Shown here: positions 36,636 through 49,593 of the stretch, in pieces
Numbering within the stretch: the first letter of the stretch is position 1
Layout of the letters: each line of letters opens with the position of its first letter
Assembly: GCA_946807835.1 (NCBI GenBank)
Contig: OX327696.1
Location: 3,422,501-3,486,500 of the forward strand
DNA length: 64,000 nucleotides
Direction of reading: 5' to 3'
From: Ailanthus altissimus
Taxonomy: Eukaryota > Streptophyta > Magnoliopsida > Sapindales > Simaroubaceae
Notes under the pieces: generated by a model
What the model was told of the DNA's origin: nothing
The model's input: only the letters and a program-made list of their open reading frames with translations
The model's database searches: none
Translations under genes and position numbers: made by a program

Positions 36636-36930
36636 GATTTATCTTTAATACTAATATTGAGTCTTCACCTATTAGTTTAAGTTTTTGAATTGAGTGATAA
36701 ATTAATATGATATTAGAGCTAAAGTCTTGAGTTCGAGTTTCCAAATATTTATTTTTAGTTAATTTCTTAGTTTCTTAATTCTACAAAATTGGGGATTAAC
36801 CTGCTTAAATTTATACGGATTCACGTTTCACATAAAAAAAATTGTTAAAGACTTACTTTTAATACTAATATTAGGCATTCACTTATCAATTTAACCTTTT
36901 GAATTGAATGGTAAACTAATAACACATTAA
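36636..36930. repeat. direct repeat pair beside the minisatellite
   Basis: 36636-36712 and 36843-36925 share 'ttaaagac/tttta..tttaatactaatatt' and 'ttttgaattgagtgataaa'-like sequence. The spacer holds a 'gatattagagctaaagtc' phrase. Because the detached monomer follows the second copy, the whole block may have duplicated together. Confidence 0.6.
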
Positions 36931-39800
36931 TATCATAAAAATAAATATCAAAAATACATTTTTCTTATTTTCTTTAATAATTTAATTCACTTTGAAGGTT
37001 CCTCGTTGAATTCTATTATACATAAATAAATATGAAAAAAGATATTTGGCCTAATACATCATTTTATTTGGAATTATTTGCTCATTTAGTTAGTCAATTC
37101 CGCTTGCTTAATTTGCAGGAGAATTCTACTGCCAAGTGTGAGGAAAATCAAATCTGCTCCACCAACTCGGCAACAATCCTTCTGTTGATGATTGGCTTAA
37201 GTTTACATTTTTTTATTTTATATATACAAGTATTATATTTCGTATTATAAATTTTAACTCAAATTTCTTCTCAACTTACATATCAACTAATTATAAATAC
37301 AATTAACTTTTAATAAAATAAATAAATTAAAATTAGCTTCCTAACACTTGAAAGAATTAAAATTACTATAATCTCTACCAAATTTTAAATTCATAACTTA
37401 AATTAAAAGATATTCAAATTTTGTCGTTACAACAAGCATTTAACTTAAGGTTTTTTTTTTTGAGCAGAGAGTGTTAGCTACATATATATAATTTTTCTTT
37501 TTTCTGTTATTATTTTTGCTGAGGAGGCTTTTATGTATTATAAATGGGTTATGTACTTAAATATGTCAAAATAATCGTATTCAATTTTAATTATATAAAT
37601 GTCTCAAAAAAATAGTGGGTTATGATCATGATGTCCTTTTGTAATATTTTCACAAAAAAAAAAAAGAGAAATAACGATGATAACCTTTTGTCTTATTCGT
37701 ATTTTTTTCTTTTTAAAATTAAATAGCATTTATCTTGTTTCTTATAACAAAAAGAAAAAAAAAATCCTTTTTCATGGCTTGAATTTATGAAACCATAGGT
37801 AGTAATGTCATTTTCCCACTATAGTGATATAAGAGTTAATTGTAATTACTTAGATATTATCTAAACTTTATTTGTTAATAAACTTTAAATTTCATGTAAA
37901 AAGTATGAATATATTTAATTTTATTTACTATATAGTCCCAAAGCATTTTAAGTTACAAAAAAACTTACTTTGACTTAACTATCATTCACTTATCACATCA
38001 AAAGCATTATAAAAAGAACAAAAACAAAAGTTGACCACTTAATAAACTCTTTTTAACGTTAGAGAGTAATGAAAGAACATATAAAAGATTTAATAAATAA
38101 ATAAGAGAAAAATAGTAAACATGAAAAACCACGTAAGAAAAAGTGACAATTTGTCTTAGATAAACGTTATGCTTTTACTTTAAAATTTGAAGAATGTTTC
38201 GAATGATGAATAAGTATTTAGTCAAGACTATGTTACTAAATTAGAGACGAGAATTCTAGGTATTTACCTTGTGCCATTTGCATGTTTACAAAACAACATA
38301 GCGAGTGTTTAAGATCTTATTGCTGATAAGAAAATTTCGTCAACTCCTGATTAATAAGTTCAATATAAATTTTTTAAAAACATTTAGCTAGATTTTGAGA
38401 AGATTTGGAAACTAGACTAGACTAAATTCACTTCAAAATTATTGGGTTTGATGAGAATTTTGTAATTAAAAAAAAGTGAGGTCACGATGGAGGTTTTTTT
38501 TTTCTTTTATTATGACATTTTAATATTTAAATTAATAATGATAAATAAAAAAAATAGGCAAAAAGTGCGGATAAACAATAATAAATTAACAATTTTATTG
38601 AGAGCGTAAAAAAAGATTAAAAGCTTTTAAAGTATAATCATATCATTAATAGATATTGAAAACATCAATCAACATGCTCTTATACAACAAAACTTGACTC
38701 TATTTATAAGATTTCTATACAAGTTTATACAGAGTGTTAAAATTCTTATAAAGTGAAAGTCCTCGAGGTTTTTCTTTTTATAAATTTTAATATTAGAGTT
38801 CTACTTAAATAAAATTAAATTGAGTTATATTTAAACATGATTAAATTTTTTTTATTTATATAAAATTTATATTGAGATTATAAAGTTGTTGTTTATAAAT
38901 ATTATGTCTTATATATGATTCTCAATAATTGAATTTTTTTAAAGGTGTCCGAGTATGATTAGGGTGGTCAGATCGTAACCAGAATGGTTGGTCAAGTTGA
39001 AAAATGTACCCAATAACTAAAGATAATGTTGATAAAAGAAAATTATGAGTCAAGGTTGATGACACCCGCATACTTTATAATTATTGGGCCTATACCTATA
39101 AGTCTATCCATGTAGACTATAATAAATAAACTGGAGATACTTAGTAATTGAGCCTTTTGAGCCGAAATGGAATATCTATATTGTAATTTCCTATGCAATA
39201 TTGCATTATATTCTGCATAATATATTGCTAAATCATTGAAGTTAAAAAGGTTTTAAAGAAGTGATTTTTATACTGAAAAGCCAACTCATTGGATTTATTT
39301 GGAAGTGGAGTTTCGTGCTGAAACGGTATTATTTCTTTTCGTTATATCTTTCAAATTTTTTGTTATACATTTTAAATTATTTGATCAAAAATTAAAATAT
39401 ACCTTTAAAGTTGGTTAAGAAGAAAAATCCAGAAATAAAAATAAAAAATTATTATTTTCATCTCTATTTTTATTTTATTTTACTTATCAAATCCTTAATC
39501 TCTTAATGTAATCAATTACGTTTCTTTTAGAGAATGATAAAATATTTTTTCAATGATGAAAATAATTGCAAAAAGAACGTAATTGATAATTTTAACAAAA
39601 TTAGAGATCTAACAAATAAATCAAAATACAAATATTAATGAAAGTGACAAATATTTTTAATAGTAGTTTTTTAAAAGAAATATGTAATTAATTTAATATA
39701 AAAAGAAAAAAATATCTTCTCACTCTCCATTAATATGTTTAGAGGGTAAAATAATCATTTTACATAGAATAAATAGTATTTTGTACCGAAACCTAACAAA
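36931..39800. other. AT-rich intergenic DNA
   Basis: No gene is supported. A 72-codon plus-strand frame at 37032-37250 has an intron-acceptor-like 'atttgcag' at 37110-37117 before less AT-biased sequence, but no recognisable protein. The remainder shows poly-A/T runs only. Confidence 0.55.
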
Positions 39801-39830
39801 AGTACAACTGAAAGGGGGGTATGTGGGATT

Positions 39831-40029
39831 TTATTCAAATTTCATAGTGGTATCTGAAACGATGACATCTATTCTTCTAGATTTATTCTTTGCTCCTCCT
39901 GAGCCTTTCTCTGCTCCTTTGTTGGCCTTCCACATACTGGTATATGGTTCCCGGTGGGTTTCGCTGCTGCTTCCACTGAAACTACTCGCTATGTCCCTCC
40001 TTCACACTGCCGGAAATATAGTCATAATT
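39831..40029 (-). other. GC-elevated island with a 34-codon minus-strand ORF
   Basis: About 190 bases are clearly less AT-rich than the surrounding 10 kb. On the minus strand an ATG at 39935 opens a 34-codon frame, MWKANKGAEKGSGGAKNKSR..., ending at 39831. On the plus strand a 94-codon frame (39781-40065) crosses the same bases. Neither is recognised. It could be a captured exon or a promoter-proximal fragment of a lost gene. Confidence 0.3.
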
Positions 40030-40207
40030 ACCGAAAGGAAAAAAAAAATAAAAATCAAGGGGTAACTAGCTACTAAGAATAATTAAATAACGTAAGTAAC
40101 ATGTTATTTTTTTTTTCTTACTTTAAAACATGAGAAGGCTTGAGTTTATATACATATGTATATAATTTTGATGAGACCAAAAAAAGAATAATAGGGTATG
40201 GTATATG

Positions 40208-40675
40208 TGTTAGATTTTTTATTTTTTATGTAAGCTCATATATTAATAATAATTATTTATTATGAGTTATTTTAAATAAAGGCTAATTTAAGTGATCTAT
40301 TTGAATTATACTTTATTGGACTTTAGAGACATTTAATTTGATATGAGCCTATTATGTGTAATAATATAATACTAATTGAATTATGAGTGATGGGATCATA
40401 ATTTAACATAATATATAAAAAAAGTCAAATCAATTCACGTAAGACTCTTCTTCACTTTTTTTCATTATAGAAAAAGAAATTTATTGAGCTTACATAAATT
40501 TAACTGTGTAAGACCATTATACTATTATTCTTATTTAAGGTTGCTAATATTTAAGTTCTAATCATCATAAATTTCTCAGATATTATTTTTTAAACATTCA
40601 TCTTGATAATTTGATATGATAGATTTTGAGTTATATTTATATGGATATGAATCTAATATATGGTTATGTCTAACA
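40208..40675 (+). repeat. Copia 5' LTR
   Basis: 468 bp, TGTTAGATTTTT...TCTAACA. It matches 49253-49593 over its first ~340 bases with about 15-20% divergence. Confidence 0.85.
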
Positions 40676-40677
40676 AG

Positions 40678-40691
40678 TGGTATCAAAGTAG
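40678..40691 (+). promoter_or_regulatory. Copia primer-binding site
   Basis: TGGTATCAAAGTAG lies two bases after the LTR end; the initiator tRNA-Met complement with two changes (usual TGGTATCAGAGCAG). Confidence 0.75.
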
Positions 40692-42065
40692 AAATCATGT
40701 TAAATTATTAAGATTATTAATACATATATTTATATTTTGAATATCTTTCCCATATAAGTATTTAGGGCAAAGATATTATATTTATGATTTTTGTTGAGGA
40801 AAAATATTAAACTTATATTTTTCATTGTGATTTAAGGTTCAAATATGATTAATGATTATTAATTTGAAGAACGAAGGATGAAAAATATCAAAATTTGACT
40901 TCAATTTGATTTTTTTTTGAGTTTTTTAATAATTTAATTTTTTTTTAACATTTTGTTTATATTTATTATTAAAAAAAGATGGGCGGCACATGAGAGAGAA
41001 AGTGGGTTTATCTAATAAATATCATTTAGACCCCTTTAAGTTTGTCTTAATTATATTATAGTTATAAAAGTTTAAAAATAACCCTTTAGTAGATAGTTAT
41101 TTTTATATAGCCCTTAAATTTTTGAATAATTACATTTAGGCCACAAAAGTTTGTAATATTTTTAAATAGGTCTATATAATTGACTTTCTCACTCAGCCCC
41201 TCCAACTTATATAATTACGATTTGGTTTAAAAACTTTAAAATATTTTCAAATAGATCCTAATTTGACTTAAATTTATTTGTGGTCTATTTTTGACTATTT
41301 ACAAATCTAAAGTTAGTAAATTTAGGGTAAAAATTTAAGAGTTTTTAGTTATTTTTAAGAGAGTTGGGTTTACCAAACCCGATTCATAGAGATCTAACAT
41401 AAAATTTAACCCATTTGGATTTAACTTGATAATCATTGACCCTGTTTTGAACCATTCGCAATGTTGTAACCACAGTGAGATTGGCATCTGCGCCATTCTA
41501 GTGCATAAGAAAGACTTAATTTTTTTATTTATGGGCGTTCGATTATTTTTCTTTGCTCCACTTGCCTTATGTTTCGAAATAAATTGATTGAAATAACATG
41601 TTGTCAAAGTAACCTCTGTTATGTAAATTTTTTTAGTTTAGGATATTAAGATGAATATATTTATTGTTTATGCAAAAAATAATCAGCCTAAAAGAAGATT
41701 ATTTTTGATCAAATAATAAGCATATTTATGGTAATAAATGTTTGATAATTATCAAGTTTTCTATGCATACAATAAGTCGATCTAAATGAAGGCTTATTGT
41801 TGATAGGATTATTATCAACATTTGATTACTATATTGAGAGTACTACTTATAGTTGGTATTTTTGTTCAAAGACTAAATATCAATGTTGTGCTAGGTTTCT
41901 CGTGGTGGGGCCCACCTTTTATATGTTTATTTATGTCATGCATATATATGCTTAAAATAATGACATGATTGTGAGCTTGTTGTTTTATGATGTATTCTCT
42001 TTAAGTTTTATCTGCTTCTACTATATCTGCCAATAAAAATTTCATTCTTATATTTAAGGCATTAT
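40692..42065 (+). other. Copia leader region
   Basis: Between primer site and recognisable gag. 41020-41300 is a series of related phrases ('aatttaggcc...aaagtttg...tttttaaatagg') typical of the long leaders of this Copia type. A 90-codon minus-strand frame at 41335-41607 is unrecognised and probably chance. Confidence 0.5.
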
Positions 42066-42377
42066 TTTTTAGAAAGAAAATGCTAAAAAATTTCTTGGGG
42101 AAATTGAACAATACTTTACCAAAAATGAAAAGGGTAAAACAAGTATACTACTAGCTAACCTTGTTTCAATAATGTATAATGGCAAAGAAAATATAAGGGA
42201 GTACATTATAAGATGTTTAATCTCGCTTTAAGTTAAAGGCACTAAAGTTAGAGTTGTCTAATGAAGCTCATGCATATGGTTTTGATATCTCTTCCTGTAC
42301 ACTACAGTTAATTTAAAATAAGTTACAACACCCAAAAGGTTAAATGAACTCTTAATGAGCTAATTTTACATTGTGTA

Positions 42378-43847
42378 TGATGAACACATGAAAATGCATA
42401 TTTGTTAAGAGATTCAGTCACAATTTAATGTCATTAATTTTAGCATTTTCTGTATTTTTAGCTTGAAATAAATTGTTCTCCTTAATTTGTGATTAATGAA
42501 TGTTATTTAGACAGGTTTAGGTAAAATGGACATAACTCTCAATGTAGAAATCAAAATGAAGAAATTCTTGAACCTGGTGCAACATGACTCAATTTCTCAC
42601 AAATTTGAAGAATAGTGGAAAAGCCAAATCCAACATGTTATGGGCCAAAAATTGAGATACAATAGAATCGGCTACAACTTTTGCCCAGCTTGACCCAACT
42701 CACGTATTTGGACTGTATCTCACAAAATACGTACTCAATTGATATAATTCTTAAAGCGATGAAATACTGACTTAACTATCAACAACTCGTATGTTGATGG
42801 TGAAGTTCAAATCAGTCATTATCATGGACTAAATCACATTGCAATGCCTATGGAAAGAAGAGACAAAATGCTACAACTTTCATGTCAACCATAAAGGCTA
42901 CATCAGTCATTTACATTATAAAAAACGTGCTGCAAGTGGATGAACGAGTTATTGGCCTAAAATTATTGAAGATTGATGTCATCTATGACATATTTCCATT
43001 CATTGCCTATATAAGGAGACTCTTAGGACGTTTTCATAATTAGATAATTCTCTCTTCTTTTCTTCTCATTAACATGTATTGTAATTTGGGCTAGAGTTTT
43101 TGGCAAGGCTAAGAGATGAAATTTATGTGTAATAAATCCACTTCTATGCTTTGATTCGTTGTTAAGAGCTACAAATGTTGTAAGTTTGATTTTGATTAAA
43201 CTCTTATCTAGTTTATTTTCTATAATTCAGAGGTTATAATTCTCATGTCTCATATATGTTCAGTCATGCTTTTCTTATGTAATTCTTATTGAATTATAAT
43301 TCTTATTGGTTACATTATTTTATATGTTAATCTTTTACTGCAATATTCTCAAATTGATATATTATCGATCTTGGATAACATGTAAGGGCAATAAATGTTT
43401 GATATTCAAGTTGATCTTTTACTGTAATATTATCAAAATGATATATTATCGATCTTAGATAACTTGTATAAATAAACATGATTGGTGTTAATATTTGCAA
43501 AAGAGTTTAGTCATATCCAATGTATGTGTTATCAAATGTGCTATATTTTACATATCTTCCAATTGATTGTTTAGATGTAAAACTGTCATTTGAGTTATAA
43601 ACACTGAATCAAAGTGTAAAGTAGATTTATAAAGCATAATTGTAATTCTCGAAGCCTTGTTTGAATTATCATAAGACATTTTCTTTAAATCATAGACAAT
43701 CTATCTCATCCACTTAAATCAATTAATTGTATCCTTTGCTACTGCTTTAATATTTTACTTTACCAACCTATTTTTCCAAGAGCTTCCTCGTGGGATCGAC
43801 ACCTCAATCTATACTACGATAGCCGCGTTATATTTTGAGAGTAAACA
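42378..43847. mobile_element. solo LTR inserted in Copia gag
   Basis: 1,470 bp, TGATGAACACATG...GAGTAAACA, flanked by gtgta (42373-42377) and gtgtg (43848-43852), a 5-bp target duplication with one change. Gag reading resumes right after it. A TATA-like CCTATATAAGGAG at about 43008-43020 and the 'cgtgggatcgacacc' phrase at 43791-43804 suggest a plus-oriented Ty3-type LTR. Confidence 0.82.
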
Positions 43848-46188
43848 GTGTGCAATAGAAAGACAAATTGAAGCGAGAAAAGATTGAAAGTACTTACTTA
43901 GCAAATACTTCTCAAAATAAGGTTAATAATTAGTAAAGAAAAAGGAATAAAGGAAAAAAAAACTGCAATGGGGACTTCACATAATAAGGTATAAAAGAAA
44001 CAAGATCTAGTCATTATTTTTTTTTTTTGCAAAAAGGCTTGTCATGTGAAGAAGGATTGTTCCAAGTACGCTAAATAGCGTGTTAAGAAAGGTACACTTC
44101 TCAAATTTATTTTTTTTGAAGTTAATTTATCTTTTGTATCTAAACACACTTGGTGGGTAAATACAGTGCAACTACTCACATAAGTGTGTTTATGTAAAGT
44201 TGTCTTAAGAGCCAGTTTTCAATTGATGCTGAAAGATGTATCTAAGTTAAAAGTGATAATGTGGCTATTCTAGAGGCCATAAGATTGTTTAGATTACAAT
44301 TAGAGGCCAAATATTATTTGGATTTAGATGATATTGATTATGTACCGTTATTTAGATAGAACATATTTTTTGTTTCTAGTTTTGACAAATCAGGATATTC
44401 TTATTCATTTAGAAATAACAAGTTAGTCTCTTTCAAAATTAAAATATTATTGGTACTGATTCTCTTATTGATAATCTTTATATATTAAATAACATGCTTC
44501 TTTTAATGAATCATTGTATGTTAATAAACGTGGTACCAAACAAAAATTAACTAATAAGAATTTCCTTATGTTATAGCACAAGCATTTAGGACATATTTCT
44601 AAACAATGAATACAAAAAAAAGGACTCGTGTCAAATGAAATTCTTGATTCTCTTAATTCAAGAGATTTTAAAGTCTATATTGAATGTATTAAGGGAAAAC
44701 AAATAAACAATAGAAAATTAGATGCCAACATGAGCAATAACGTCTTAAAATTAATAAATATTGATATTTATAGACCATTTCCTACGGCTTCTTGGAATGG
44801 CCAATAGTATTTTATTATGTTCATTGATGACTATTTTCTTTTTGGATACCTTTACTTGATTTATGAGAAGTCTCAATCTATGGACATGTTTAATGCTTTC
44901 AAAGTTGAAGTTGAAAATCAACTTATTAAGAAAATTAAAGTTATCAAATCTAATCATAATGGTAAATATTATGAAAGATATGACAAATCAATTAAACAAT
45001 GTCTATTACCTTTTTTTCCCTATAAATTCCTAGAGGAGTATGGTATCATCCCATAATACACAATGCTTGAGAAATCAAGCATAAATGGTGTTGTTAAGAG
45101 ATGAAACTGAATACTTAAAGAATGGTGAGAAGCATAATTAATTATTTTTCTTCAGTTGAATCACTTTAGGGAGAAGCACTAAAGATTGTAGTTTATATTT
45201 AAATAGAGTTTCAAGTAAAGTAGTATCTAAAACTCCGAACGAGTTGTGGACTGGCAAAATATTTAGTATTAGACACTTACATGTCTGGGGTTATCCAGTT
45301 AATACTAGACCATATAGGCCTAACAAAAAGATACTGGACTTAAGAACAATTATATGCTTTTTTTTTTTGGATATTTGAAAGATTGAGGAGTTTCAAGTTT
45401 TATGACCCCTCAAGTAAATCCTTTTTCTAGATGAGAATGCTAAATTTCTTAAAGATGTTGAGTTTAGGAGGAGATAAGGTATATTAGGGATATTGTCTTT
45501 GAAAATGAATTTATTTATCTTCCTACAGCTACTATTGAAAATGACCAGACTTATTTTTTTTGACATTATTCAAGAAGCGGATCTAAAAATACAAGACAAT
45601 ATACAAAGCCCCTAGTCTAAAATAAAGAATTTGCTCATATTCATCAAGAGCAATCTCAACAACCTTAAGAATAAGTACCATTAAGAAGATTAACTAGAGA
45701 AATGAGAAGTGCGTTTTTAGATGATTTTGTCATCTATCTCCAAGAACATGAATTTGATATAGGACTGAGAAATTATCCAATTAATTTTAGTCAAGTTAAA
45801 TAAAGTTCTAATTCTCATAAGTGGATTGAGGCCATAAAGGATGAGATGAAATCCATGAGAGACAACAATGTTTAGAATCTTATTGAGTTGCCTAAAGATG
45901 CGAAATTCATTGGTTGCAAATGGATATTTAAGGTAAGAATGATTCAAAAAGGCAACATAGAAAGATAAAAAATGTGTCTCATTATTAAGGGTTTCACTTA
46001 AAAAGAAGGCATTGATTATAAAGATATTTTCTCTTCAGCATCAACGAAAGACTCTTTTAGAATTATTATGGCACTTATAGATTTCTTTGATTTGAAGCTA
46101 CATCAAACGAACGTAAAGATTATATTTTTTCAATAGTGATATTAAGGAAATTATATATATAGTGCAGTCAGAAAACTTTGTATCTAGA

Positions 46189-47627
46189 TGATGCGATATT
46201 TCTATATCATAAAATTAAGTGCAAGTATACACTATCATATGCAAATAATAAAGAGACTAAATAAGTCGGATGTCAAACCCATAGGGATAATGTTTTCTTT
46301 TTAACCAATTACTAAAATTATGTCTTCCTAATAACTATTCAAATAAATAAAAATCTAAGAATGAATGTAAGAAATATAAAAATAAAAACACAATGCAAAG
46401 AGAATAGGGAGATAGCAACGTAGAGAGAACCTAGGATTAATACTATCCCTCAATATACTTTTTAATAATTAATCTTCTAATATTTAACTCCCTTAGTCTT
46501 TTTTATTGATCAAGACACTAATGTATTCACAAGCCTCTTCCAAGGTCATGCAAGTATACCTTAATTTACCAAATACCTATATTCCTATAATACTTGTAAT
46601 AAATTAAGATTCATTAAGATTAGGTCTTATTGATCATACATGCCAATTAGGTATATTCCTATTCTAAATTGAAACTTACATATGCAACATTGAATGTTAC
46701 TCTACAATCATGCATCAAATTACCTAGGTCTAAATATAATGATTCCTCTTCCAAGTTTATCAATAATATTACCAACTCATTCACCATATATTGGCCAGAT
46801 ATATTAAAGCATTAAACACAAGTAATTTGAATATCAAAGAACTAAGTTTATTAAATATTCTAAAGATATGGCAATTAAGCACACATATTGAGTTCAAGTA
46901 TTAACCCTAGAAAATAAGTTTAGCTCATGGCTACAAGAGAACAGCAGTAAAAATAATTATAAATCATGATACAATTATTAGCAAACTGATATAAACGTCG
47001 AATTGCTCTTAATTGCGCTGCCTAAGAACTCTTGATGCCGAAGAACGTCTTGTATTTCTCTCTAAAGTTGCTTCAATTAAGCTCCTATTGCTCTCCAAGA
47101 CTTGTGCTCCGTATTCTTGGTGCTCTTGGGTCGTCTTGAATTGATTCTTAAAGGCTGGGAACGAGTGGCTTTTTATAGGGATTGATATGAGCTTGAAAAT
47201 CTCAATTCTCGTCGGACTAGGATTCACGCTACCGCTGGCGCTCTATGCAGTTATCGCTGGGGCGACGCGTGAAAATGCCTTCTCCGCTGGAGCGGTGGGA
47301 TGATAGCGTCGGGGCGCTGGAGTGTCGCTGGCTCGGTGACTCTTCAGCGCTGAGGCGCTAGACGCGACTTAAGCAGGTCGTTTTTCTTATTTCGATCACT
47401 ATTATAGCGCTGGGGCGATAATTCTTGTGGCGCGGGGGCTCTGGACTCAAATTTTGAAAACTTTACATTTTAGTCCCTATTTTCGCTCCTTTTGCATTCT
47501 TTCTTTAAATTTCGTTCAAGTCCCTATAAATAACAATAATGCACATAAATAGTCATCTATTCTCATAAAATCATAAAATATCAATAATAAAAATATGAGA
47601 AAATATATGACAAATTTGCCCTTATCA
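46189..47627 (-). mobile_element. solo LTR inserted in Copia reverse transcriptase
   Basis: 1,439 bp. Read on the minus strand it starts TGATAAGGGCAAATTTG and ends ATATCGCATCA. It is flanked by a perfect 5-bp duplication, ctaga (46184-46188 and 47628-47632). Joining the flanks restores the Copia frame over the insertion point. The phrase 'aagtgcaagtatacactatca' near its left end is common in plant Ty3 LTRs. A GC-rich patch at 47230-47450 is unusual for the window. Confidence 0.88.
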
Positions 47628-49252
47628 CTAGAGACTAAAAGAATATGGTCTACAAATTAAAGAAATCCATCTACGGTCTCAAGCAAGTATTCCGTCAATG
47701 GTATCATAAGTTTCATCAAGTGATTACCTTATTTAGAATTGAGAAAATTGAGTTGATGAATGCATATAACACAAGTTTAGTGGGAGTAAGTTTATCTTCT
47801 TGATTTTATATGTCAATGACATACTGCTAACAAGCAATGATATAGACCTATTGCATGAAATCAAGAGATTTTTATAAATTTTTTTTGAAAAGAAAGATCT
47901 TGGGAATGCATCTTTTGTATTAGGAATTTAGATACATCAGGATCACACTAGAGGTATCTTAAGTTTATCACAAAAGAACTTTATCGAAAATGTACTTAGC
48001 AGATATAGAGTAAAGGACTGTGCTCCAGGAGATACGCCTATTACTAAAGGTGATATGTTCAATATCGGTCAGTGCCCCAAGAATAATATTTAATATAAAT
48101 GAGATATGAAAATTCCCTTATGCATCTGCACTAAAGAGTCTCATGTATGTTCAAGAATATATATGTCTAGATATTGCGCACATTATTAAATTACTAGGTA
48201 GATATTTAAAGCAACCTTCGAGTGGATCATTGAAAAGTAGCCAATCTGTTTATGCGACAATTATAGAGTACAAAGACTACATGCTCACATATAGAAGATT
48301 GGAAAGATTATAAATCATGGGGTATTCCAACTCCGATTTTGCTGGATGCTTAGATATTAAGAGATCCACATTAGGTTACATATATACTTTAGCAAATAAG
48401 GCATCATTCATTTGGCTAAGTAGACACTTGTAGTTTTCTTCATTATAGTGGTCGAGTTTATAGCTTATTTTGAGGCATCACATCATGAAATATGGTTGTG
48501 AAACATTATCACGGGCTTGCATATTATCAATGGTAAATTAAAAAAAAAATTGTTGAAAATTTATTATGATACTAAAGCCACAACGATGTAATCCCATAAC
48601 AACAGAAGCTCTTTGAAGTCTAAGTACATCGACTTCAAGTTTTTAGTTATTAAAGAAAGAGTTCAGAGTCAAAAAGTGTCAATAGAACATATTGATATAA
48701 ACTCCATAATTGCAGATCCGCTCACCTGAGGTTTACTGCCTAAGGTGTTTCATGAGTATGTTGTTCGTATGGGTGTTGTATTATTTAATGATGTGCATGA
48801 ATCGTGAGAGTTTTCCACTTGATGTTTTTGGTTAAAAGACACGCTTATGGTTTATTTTCTATAGAATAAAGTTTGATGGTTTGTTGAAACTCTGAAATAA
48901 TATTGCATTTTTTATTGCAGTTTTGCATAAAGTTTAAAAAGTGTTTGGTACTTTTTTATTACGGTTTTGCATAAAGTTTAGAAAGTATTTAATTCGTTGG
49001 AGTTATACAATAGGACTAATTGAAAATAGACATATTTGAGATCACATTTCATTAATTATGTTGGTATGGTGACCATTGATGGGTCTAATTGCGAATATAT
49101 GCAGCGATGTCGTCTTGATCTCATATTGATATAGTTAATAGACCAGATTATATTTAAAGAGATGTTTCAAGATAAGATAGCATGTATTGTGTGCACTAAG
49201 GTTAATAATGTATAATTTTTTTTAGGTAATTTATGTGGTGCAAGTGAGAGAT

Positions 49253-49593
49253 TGTTAGATTTTATTATTTTTTTATGTGGGCTCATATATTAATAATAAT
49301 TATACATTATAGGTTATCTAAAATAAGGATCAATTTAAGTGATCTATTTGAGTTATATCTTATTGGGCTCTAGAGACATCTAATTTGACATGAGCTTATT
49401 ATGTATAGAAACTTAATACTAGTTAGATTATGAGTGACAGAGTTATAATTTAATCTAATATATAAAGATATTTTTTAAGGTTGTAGTTTCTAAATCAAAT
49501 TAATTCACATAAAGTTATTCTTCTCTTTTTTTCATTACATAGAAAGAAATACATTGAGTTTACATAAATTTTATTATGAAAGACTATTATTAG
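49253..49593 (+). repeat. truncated Copia 3' LTR
   Basis: Starts TGTTAGATTTTATT after the purine tract and matches 40208-40548. Similarity ends at about 49593. Confidence 0.78.

Larger units (their letters stand above)
42066..48800 (+). pseudogene. Copia gag-pol remnants
   Basis: Gag: AKKFLGEIEQYFTKNEKGKT near 42090-42150, resuming at about 43853 after an inserted LTR. Zinc knuckle at about 44028-44075 in a broken frame (CKKACHVKKDC). Protease region: TWWV near 44150. Integrase: DIYRPFPTASWNG near 44766-44805, FIDDYFLFGYLYLIYEKSQS near 44820-44880, then a GVVKR-type block and NRVSSKV near 45200. Reverse transcriptase: WIEAIKDEMKSM near 45820-45860 and GCKWIFKVRMIQKGNIE near 45910-45960; after the second insert KLKKSIYGLKQV near 47657 and YVND at 47809-47820 (catalytic second Asp mutated). 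RNase H: DTKATTM..NNRSSLKSKYIDFKFLV near 48570-48650. Dozens of stops make it non-functional. Confidence 0.8.
40208..49593 (+). mobile_element. Copia LTR retrotransposon, decayed and split by two solo LTRs
   Basis: The 5' LTR (40208-40675) begins TGTTAGATT and is followed by a primer site. The 3' LTR (49253-49593) has the same beginning and is preceded by a purine-rich tract (GTGGTGCAAGTGAGAGAT, 49235-49252). Between them lie gag, zinc knuckle, protease, integrase, reverse transcriptase and RNase H remnants in Copia order on the plus strand. Removing the two inserted solo LTRs leaves about 6.5 kb, a normal size. The 3' LTR is cut short: it lacks the last ~130 bases present in the 5' copy, and so no target duplication can be checked. 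Confidence 0.88.

Noticed and set aside
47009..47227. 72-codon minus-strand ORF
   Set aside because: Lies within the solo LTR at 46189-47627 with no recognised domain.
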